Below, piece by piece: positions 12,792 through 17,143 of a stretch of DNA of 17,143 nt (positions are counted from its first letter, which is position 1; each line of letters opens with the position of its first letter). The notes beneath the pieces are model-generated. The model saw only the letters and a program-made list of their open reading frames with translations, was not told the origin of the DNA and did no database searches. A program made the position numbers and the translations under genes. Source of the stretch: Acidobacteriota bacterium. GTDB lineage: Bacteria; Acidobacteriota; Terriglobia; Terriglobales; Acidobacteriaceae. Location: assembly GCA_021798655.1 (NCBI GenBank), contig JAJZFE010000461.1:1-17143 (forward strand), read 5' to 3'.

Positions 12792-13920
12792 CGGCGGCCT
12801 TCAACTCGGCGACGACCTTGCCGACATCCTGGGAGCCGTCCCGCGTGGTGATGAGCGTGGCGTCGTCCGTCTCCACCACGACGAGGTCCTTGACGCCGAC
12901 CAGCGCGATGGTCTTCTTCGGCGCATAGACATAGCAGCCGGTGGAGTTGATCTGCACGCTGTGATCGGCCTCGATGACGTTGCCGTTCGGCACCTCCTTG
13001 CACTCGGAGACGAACTCATGCAGCGCGGCCCAGGAGCCGAGATCGTTCCAGGCGAAGTCCGCCGGCAGGCAGTAGAGTTCACTGGCGACCTCACCCTTGG
13101 CGGAGCGGGGTTCGAGCACGGCGTAGTCGATGGAGATGGACTCGCACTGCGGGTACAGCTCTGCGAAGACGGTGTCGAACTCCGGCGTGCCCCAGGCTGC
13201 GGCGATGGTCTGCAACAGCGGCGCCATCTTCGGCGCGTGCTCGCAGATGGCGTCGGCGAGCGTTCTGGCGCTCCAGAGAAACATGCCGCTGTTCCACGCA
13301 TAACGGCCGGAGCGGATGAAGCCGCGGGCGGTCGCGGCTTCGGGCTTCTCGGTGAAGCGGCGGACGCGGCGGACGGGGATGGCCTCACCGCCAATGGTCA
13401 TCGGCGCGGCGGCTTCGCCCATCTCGATGTAGCCGTAGCCAGTCTCTGCGCGGGTGGGTGGCACGCCGAGCACGACCATGCGCGGACCGGACGCAGCCAG
13501 CTTGATGCCGGCGCGCAGGATCATGTGATAGCGCGCGATGTTGCCGATGGTGTGGTCCGACGGGAAGACGCCGATGACCGCATCCGGGTTGTCGCGAAGC
13601 AGGAGAAACGCCGCCAGAGCACACGCCGGTGCTGTGTTGCGCGCCTCGGGCTCGCGCAGGATGTGGTCGCGCGGCATTTCGGGAAGCTGTGCTTCGATGG
13701 TTCGGTTCAGGAAGTCGTTCGTGATGACCCAGACATCGTGGCCGGGCATCATATCTTCGAGCCGGGCCACGGTCTGCTGGATCATGGTGCGTTCGCCGTC
13801 AAGCTGCAACACCTGCTTGGCGCGGCTGCGACGGCTGCGCGGCCAGAAGCGGGTGCCACTGCCGCCTGCCAGTACAACGGCCGCAAACGCCGGGCCGGTC
13901 CTGCCATGTAGTTCTGCCAT
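12772..13920 (-). CDS. manC: Mannose-1-phosphate guanylyltransferase
   Basis: This 382-residue cytosolic enzyme makes GDP-mannose from mannose 1-phosphate and GTP, feeding LPS, exopolysaccharide or glycan synthesis. The nucleotide-binding signature L-A-G-G-S-G-T-R-F-W-P-R-S-R is at 17-30, with Lys35 following. Further motifs are F-P-S-D-H (119-123), F-T-E-K-P (189-193), W-N-S-G-M-F (209-214), S-I-D-Y-A-V (263-268) and W-N-D-L-G-S-W (291-297). The ~380-residue length matches the short, monofunctional form without the isomerase (cupin) domain. The ATG has a good GGAAGGA Shine-Dalgarno. It starts 27 bp after the aminotransferase stop on the same strand. Its last five codons lie in one copy of a 19-bp-period tandem duplication, so the protein end may have been altered recently. 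Confidence 0.94.
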   Translation of the reverse strand: MAELHGRTGPAFAAVVLAGGSGTRFWPRSRRSRAKQVLQLDGERTMIQQTVARLEDMMPGHDVWVITNDFLNRTIEAQLPEMPRDHILREPEARNTAPACALAAFLLLRDNPDAVIGVFPSDHTIGNIARYHMILRAGIKLAASGPRMVVLGVPPTRAETGYGYIEMGEAAAPMTIGGEAIPVRRVRRFTEKPEAATARGFIRSGRYAWNSGMFLWSARTLADAICEHAPKMAPLLQTIAAAWGTPEFDTVFAELYPQCESISIDYAVLEPRSAKGEVASELYCLPADFAWNDLGSWAALHEFVSECKEVPNGNVIEADHSVQINSTGCYVYAPKKTIALVGVKDLVVVETDDATLITTRDGSQDVGKVVAELKAAGKLNLI

Positions 13921-13947
13921 ACTGCTTCCTTCCGGTACCAGAACGCG

Positions 13948-15141
13948 CTACAGCTTTGCGAGAAACTCGCGGATGCGCGCAACGCCCTTGTCGATGACAT
14001 CGGCCGAGACGGCATAGCTGAGACGGATGTGCTCCTGCGTGCCAAAGGGCTCTGCCGGCACGACGACGACGTGCGCCTCAGTCAACAGTTTGGATGCGAG
14101 ATCGCTGGCCGAGGTGATGCCGCCCTTGCCGATAAACGCGCTGATGTTGGGATAGACGTAGAACGCGCCCTCGGGCACGGTGCAGGTGAGGCCGGGGATG
14201 GACTTGAAGCCTTCCAGCACGCGGTCACGGAGCTGGATGTAGTCCGCACGCATGTCCACGACGCACTGCTGGCTGGCGGTGAGCGCAGCGATGGACGCGC
14301 GCTGCACCATGCTGGCCGTGTTGCTGGTGGACTGCGACTGCAGCTTGCTCATGGCCGCGATGATGGGCTTGGGGCCGAGCGCAAAGCCCGCGCGCCAGCC
14401 GGTCATGGCGTAGGTCTTGGAGAGCGAGCCGAGCACGATGATGTGCTCCTTGCACTCCGTGCAGCTGGCGCCGGAGACGATCTCGCCGTTGAAGCTGAGG
14501 TAGACGTAGCACTCGTCGAGCAGCACGTAGACGCCGTGCTTGTGCGCGAGCCGCACGATGGCGTAGAGGTCTTCGGTGGGCAGCACTGCGCCGGAGGGGT
14601 TCGACGGCGTGTTGAGGATGATGGCCTTGGTCTTCGGCGTGATGGCGGCTTCAATCATCGCTGCGGTGACGCGGAAGTTTTCGGCCTCGCTGGTCTGCAC
14701 GAAGACAGGCGTGCCGCCGGCGAACTCGATGATGTCCTTGTAGGAGACCCAGTACGGCACGGGCACGATGACCTCGTCGCCGTGCTCGATGAGCACCTCG
14801 ACGGCGTTGAAGATGGCGAGCTTGCCGCCGGCGGAGAAGACGCACTCATCGACCGCATAGCTGGTGCCGAAGTCGGCGGCGTGGCGATCGACGATGGCCT
14901 TGCGAACCTCGGGGATGCCGGCAACGGCGGTGTAGCGCGTGAAGTTCTTCTCGATGGCCTCGATGGCCGCGGCCTTGATGTGCTGCGGCGTGGAGAAGTG
15001 CGGCTCACCAGCGCCGAAGTCGGCGAGGTCGATGCCGGCGGCCTTCATCTTGAGCGCTTCGGCGGTGATGGCCATGGTGGCCGAAACTTCGATACGGTTG
15101 ATGCGGTCGGTGAGAACCTTGGTGGCGGTGGCTGTGCTCAT
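13948..15141 (-). CDS. Class I/II pyridoxal-phosphate aminotransferase (aspartate aminotransferase-like)
   Basis: This 397-residue cytosolic fold-type I PLP enzyme has the normal length for the group. Landmarks: F-G-A-G-E-P-H-F near 42-49, Y-W-V-S-Y (130-134), N-T-P-S-N-P-S-G (177-184, with the PLP-contacting Asn181), D209-E-C-Y (PLP ring Asp and Tyr212), and S-L-S-K-T-Y-A-M-T-G-W-R-A-G (239-252) with the Schiff-base Lys242. Arg373 in H-I-R-L-S-Y-A would bind the substrate carboxylate. The pattern fits the bacterial aspartate/prephenate aminotransferase branch; whether the donor is aspartate, glutamate or an aromatic acid cannot be told by eye. It lies 57 bp after the methyltransferase gene and 27 bp before manC, probably one transcript. 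The SD before the ATG is weak. Confidence 0.92.
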   Translation of the reverse strand: MSTATATKVLTDRINRIEVSATMAITAEALKMKAAGIDLADFGAGEPHFSTPQHIKAAAIEAIEKNFTRYTAVAGIPEVRKAIVDRHAADFGTSYAVDECVFSAGGKLAIFNAVEVLIEHGDEVIVPVPYWVSYKDIIEFAGGTPVFVQTSEAENFRVTAAMIEAAITPKTKAIILNTPSNPSGAVLPTEDLYAIVRLAHKHGVYVLLDECYVYLSFNGEIVSGASCTECKEHIIVLGSLSKTYAMTGWRAGFALGPKPIIAAMSKLQSQSTSNTASMVQRASIAALTASQQCVVDMRADYIQLRDRVLEGFKSIPGLTCTVPEGAFYVYPNISAFIGKGGITSASDLASKLLTEAHVVVVPAEPFGTQEHIRLSYAVSADVIDKGVARIREFLAKL

Positions 15142-15198
15142 GACTTCTAGTATTTCAGCTTTGCCGGTGGAGATAAAGCGGGGGCTGGCTATGCGGTT

Positions 15199-15810
15199 TC
15201 AGCGGCGTTTGCGAAGAACCCATGTCGTCATACAGCGGTGGTCCTGGACGACCGTGGTCTTGAGCGGGTCTTCGAGCAGGGCGTCCATCTGCGCGGTCAT
15301 GGTGAGCAGCGCGTCCTGGTCGACGAGGAACCACTCGGAGCCGTCGCCGATGCGGTAGATGTGGCCGCGAAGGCGAGGGAAGTCCATGCCGATGCGCGAG
15401 CCGAGGCGGCAGAAGAGCATCCCGCCGGGACGGAGGACGCGCCACAGCTCTTCGAGCATGGCGAGGAAGTGCTGCTCGTCGCGCGCAAAGTGCAGCACGG
15501 AGTTGCAGAGGACGACGTCGGCGCTGGCGTCGGCGAAGGGCATCGCCTCGATGACGCCGGCGCGGAAGTTGTCGGGAGGCAGAGTGGGTGCGATCTCGGC
15601 GGCGAGGTTGCGGACGTGCGCGACTGCGTCGGCGCTGGCGTCCAGCGCAAACACCTTGCAGCCCATGCGCAGCAGGTAGACGAGGTTGCGCCCGTAGCCA
15701 CAGCCGGCGTCGAGCACGGTCATGTCACTGGTGATATTGCCACGCAGAATCTGGTCGAAGACGTAGATGTCGATCTGGCCGAACTGCTGCTGCAGAGAGA
15801 GTGTCTTCAC
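15199..15810 (-). CDS. SAM-dependent methyltransferase, class I
   Basis: This is a 203-residue cytosolic protein with a Rossmann-type methyltransferase domain. Motif I V-L-D-A-G-C-G-Y-G-R-N at ~33-43 binds S-adenosylmethionine. A-L-D-A-S (54-58) supplies the acidic ribose contact, E-A-M-P-F-A-D near 89-95 is the adenine-side motif, and V-L-R-P-G-G-M-L-F is the post-core strand. It resembles the UbiE/Methyltransf_11 type; the substrate is unknown. The start is GTG, overlapping the upstream HEPN-like stop by one base (TAGTG), so translation is likely coupled. No strong Shine-Dalgarno is seen, consistent with coupling. Whether it works with the HEPN-like module or simply sits downstream is unresolved. 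Confidence 0.88.
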   Translation of the reverse strand: MKTLSLQQQFGQIDIYVFDQILRGNITSDMTVLDAGCGYGRNLVYLLRMGCKVFALDASADAVAHVRNLAAEIAPTLPPDNFRAGVIEAMPFADASADVVLCNSVLHFARDEQHFLAMLEELWRVLRPGGMLFCRLGSRIGMDFPRLRGHIYRIGDGSEWFLVDQDALLTMTAQMDALLEDPLKTTVVQDHRCMTTWVLRKRR

Positions 15811-16289
15811 TAGGCAAGTCTAACGGCAGCTTCACGCAATGAACGCAGGAGTGGCGTCATCATTCTGTCTTCCTCGTCCAACTCGGGAAATGCGAACTCT
15901 GCTGGTACGCGCACGTTACCCAGCGCGTCTTCCCAAGGGTACTCAGTATTGTCCGGCCGCGAACCAAGCGCGTCGCACGCAGGTGCGGACAGCTCAATCT
16001 CACGTGCCAGTATCTTGATCCGTCGCAACTGAAAACCTGAGACAAGTTGCGTACCGTTCAGGCTGCGGAAGATGACAGGAAGGTATTTTTCCACCACGGC
16101 GTGCGTCCGCGTAACAGAATTTTCTCCTGCGTAGAGGTACGCCTTGCACACCTTTTCGGCGGCCATCTGCAGCAGGTGCAGCCGCTGGCATTTGGACGAT
16201 CCCGACAAGGCCAGGGACTGACGCGTGTCTAAATCGCAAATTGCCTGACGCGCAAATCCTTTCGCCCATTCCGTATTGCTGGCAGTCAA
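15810..16289 (-). CDS. HEPN-like domain protein
   Basis: This 159-residue protein is all-helical in its first ~75 residues. The pattern N-T-E-W-A-K-G-F-A-R-Q-A-I-C-D-L-D (5-21), then L-H-L-L-Q-M-A-A-E-K-V-C-K-A-Y-L (37-52) and T-H-A-V-V-E-K-Y-L (62-70), looks like the Q-Q-A-A-E-K-A-x-K-A and H-x-L core of HEPN domains. The canonical HEPN ribonuclease motif R-x4-6-H is not evident, so it may be a non-catalytic or binding HEPN. The second half (N-T-E-Y-P-W-E-D-A near 114-122) is unassigned. The TTG start is required because an in-frame stop lies two codons upstream; GAGG precedes it. It starts 9 bp after the 106-aa gene and overlaps the methyltransferase start by 1 base. GC is roughly 10 points lower than nearby genes by eye. 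The HEPN call is moderate. Confidence 0.65.
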   Translation of the reverse strand: MTASNTEWAKGFARQAICDLDTRQSLALSGSSKCQRLHLLQMAAEKVCKAYLYAGENSVTRTHAVVEKYLPVIFRSLNGTQLVSGFQLRRIKILAREIELSAPACDALGSRPDNTEYPWEDALGNVRVPAEFAFPELDEEDRMMTPLLRSLREAAVRLA

Positions 16290-16298
16290 AGCTCAACC

Positions 16299-16619
16299 TC
16301 AGGCGGCGTGCAGTTCACGGTCGATGATCCAAACGCTTCCGTTCACAAGTACTTTACGGTTTTCGATCTCCTCGAATTGACGCGGGGAGATTTCAAGAAT
16401 CAACGAAGGATATGGAACCCCGCGACCCGGATTTGCAGCAAACGCCACCGGCTCAAAGTCCGTCTCAATCGTTCCCTCGACGACCTCCAACAACTTGATC
16501 GGCTCTCGAAGATCGTTGTCATCATGAGGACCAAGCAGGAAGACCCTCCGCAGATCAGGTTCAATGCTAAAGTGGGCTTTGGCCAGAGCCATTGCTGTGT
16601 CGATCTTTGACTTTTGCAT
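16299..16619 (-). CDS. Uncharacterised 106-residue protein, partner of the HEPN-like gene
   Basis: This is a small soluble protein with no signal peptide or membrane segment. The ATG at 16619 is preceded by GGAGG with 5-base spacing; the frame extends to a GTG at 16631, which has no RBS. The N-terminal ~25 residues are helical, followed by a compact alternating region with P-I-K-L-L-E-V-V-E-G-T, then V-P-Y-P-S-L-I-L-E-I-S-P-R-Q-F-E-E-I and a Trp-containing end. The I-K-L-L-E-V and Y-P-S...S-P-x-x-F-E-x-I pattern looks like a widespread conserved hypothetical family, but I cannot name it. No nucleotidyltransferase G-S-x-x-x-G motif of MNT antitoxins is present. It lies 14 bp after coaD and 9 bp before the HEPN-like gene, so the three should be co-transcribed. 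GC is reduced relative to neighbours. Confidence 0.7.
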   Translation of the reverse strand: MQKSKIDTAMALAKAHFSIEPDLRRVFLLGPHDDNDLREPIKLLEVVEGTIETDFEPVAFAANPGRGVPYPSLILEISPRQFEEIENRKVLVNGSVWIIDRELHAA

Positions 16620-16633
16620 GTCGACCTCCACAA

Positions 16634-17134
16634 CTAGTTATACTTCACACGCGCCTGCAGGCGTGCCATCACGTTGGCCGGTACGAGCGTGCTGACATCG
16701 CCGCCGAGTTCGAAGACGCCCTTGATCAGCCGCGAGCTGACGTAGGTGTATCGCTCGGCGGGCATCATGAAGAGCGTCTCCAGCTCGGGGTCGAGCTTGC
16801 GGTTCATCATCGCCATCTGCATCTCGTACTCGTAGTCGGAGATGGCGCGGATGCCGCGCAGCACGGCCTTGGCACCCTGCTGGCGTGCGAAGTCCACGAG
16901 CAGGCCGTCGAACATGGTCACGCTGACGTTCGCCAGGCCCGCGGTAGCTTCGCGCAGCATCTCCACACGCTCCGGCACCGTGAACAGCGGGGTGCCCTTC
17001 TGCGAGTTGCGGAGCACGGCGACGACGAGCTCGTCCACGATGCGCGAAGCGCGCGCGATGAGGTCGAGATGCCCGTTGGTGGGCGGGTCGAACGTGCCGG
17101 GATAGATCGCCCTGGTGACTTTTTCTGTCGTCAT
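16634..17134 (-). CDS. coaD: Phosphopantetheine adenylyltransferase
   Basis: This 166-residue cytosolic enzyme, complete within the window, transfers AMP from ATP to 4'-phosphopantetheine, the penultimate step of coenzyme A synthesis. Seen: Y-P-G-T-F-D-P-P-T-N-G-H (11-22) with the T-x-G-H-type nucleotide motif, R-N-S-Q-K for substrate binding, V-L-R-G-I-R-A-I-S-D-Y-E-Y-E-M-Q-M-A, and Y-T-Y-V-S-S-R-L-I-K (the usual I-S-S-S region slightly altered, with Arg at the third Ser position). The length is typical. The start ATG lies only 9 bp inside the window edge, so its promoter and RBS context is mostly unseen. It is the first visible gene of the long minus-strand run. Confidence 0.97.
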   Translation of the reverse strand: MTTEKVTRAIYPGTFDPPTNGHLDLIARASRIVDELVVAVLRNSQKGTPLFTVPERVEMLREATAGLANVSVTMFDGLLVDFARQQGAKAVLRGIRAISDYEYEMQMAMMNRKLDPELETLFMMPAERYTYVSSRLIKGVFELGGDVSTLVPANVMARLQARVKYN

Positions 17135-17143
17135 GATTGCCCA

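Noticed and set aside
12553..13911. 452-codon open frame on the + strand opposite manC
   Set aside because: Shadow of manC, with no domain pattern of its own.
14029..15150. 373-codon open frame on the + strand opposite the aminotransferase gene
   Set aside because: Shadow; the opposite strand has the complete PLP enzyme motif set.

Overview
The window looks like a chromosomal segment of a GC-rich, Gram-negative soil-type bacterium. The gene set and the style of the intergenic repeats fit Acidobacteriota, probably class Terriglobia. That placement is inference from gene families and remembered sequence style, not from a search. KdsB (an LPS Kdo enzyme) and a class A penicillin-binding protein support a diderm envelope. 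No phage, insertion sequence, integrase, CRISPR array or antibiotic-resistance cassette was seen. Most of the window is housekeeping DNA, with a few accessory spots.

Layout. Positions 2-991 (+): the 3' part of an NRAMP-type divalent metal transporter, followed by a small one-helix protein. Positions 1071-2693 (-): an exported HExxH metallopeptidase-like protein whose 3' end contains a 7-bp tandem repeat. Positions 2694-3079: a divergent intergenic region carrying the first copy of a dispersed repeat. Positions 3080-6546 (+): a tight operon, ygfZ, a DUF1844 gene, a PhnP-like metallo-hydrolase and ribF. It meets, stop codon against stop codon, a minus-strand pair (6547-10343) made of a class A PBP and an upstream S41-like protein whose catalytic residues appear to be lost. 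Positions 10546-10622 (-): a tRNA with anticodon CAT (elongator Met most likely), with a clear sigma70-type promoter and a hairpin downstream. Positions 10728-11731 (+): a small membrane protein translationally coupled to kdsB. Positions 11732-11939: the second copy of the dispersed repeat.

From 17134 down to 11940 every gene is on the minus strand: coaD, an uncharacterised 106-aa protein, a HEPN-like protein, a SAM methyltransferase, a class I aminotransferase, manC (mannose-1-phosphate guanylyltransferase) and a HAD sugar phosphatase. The first four are closely spaced or overlapping. The 106-aa/HEPN-like pair has visibly lower GC and is the best candidate for an accessory, possibly undescribed, two-gene module.

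Functional themes are cofactor supply (RibF for FMN/FAD, CoaD for CoA, YgfZ for folate-dependent Fe-S protein maintenance), envelope building (PBP, KdsB, ManC) and protein processing. Base composition also changes along the window. The + strand is C-rich on the left and becomes G-rich from about 10.8 kb onward, regardless of gene direction, which suggests a rearrangement boundary or a replication-related switch.
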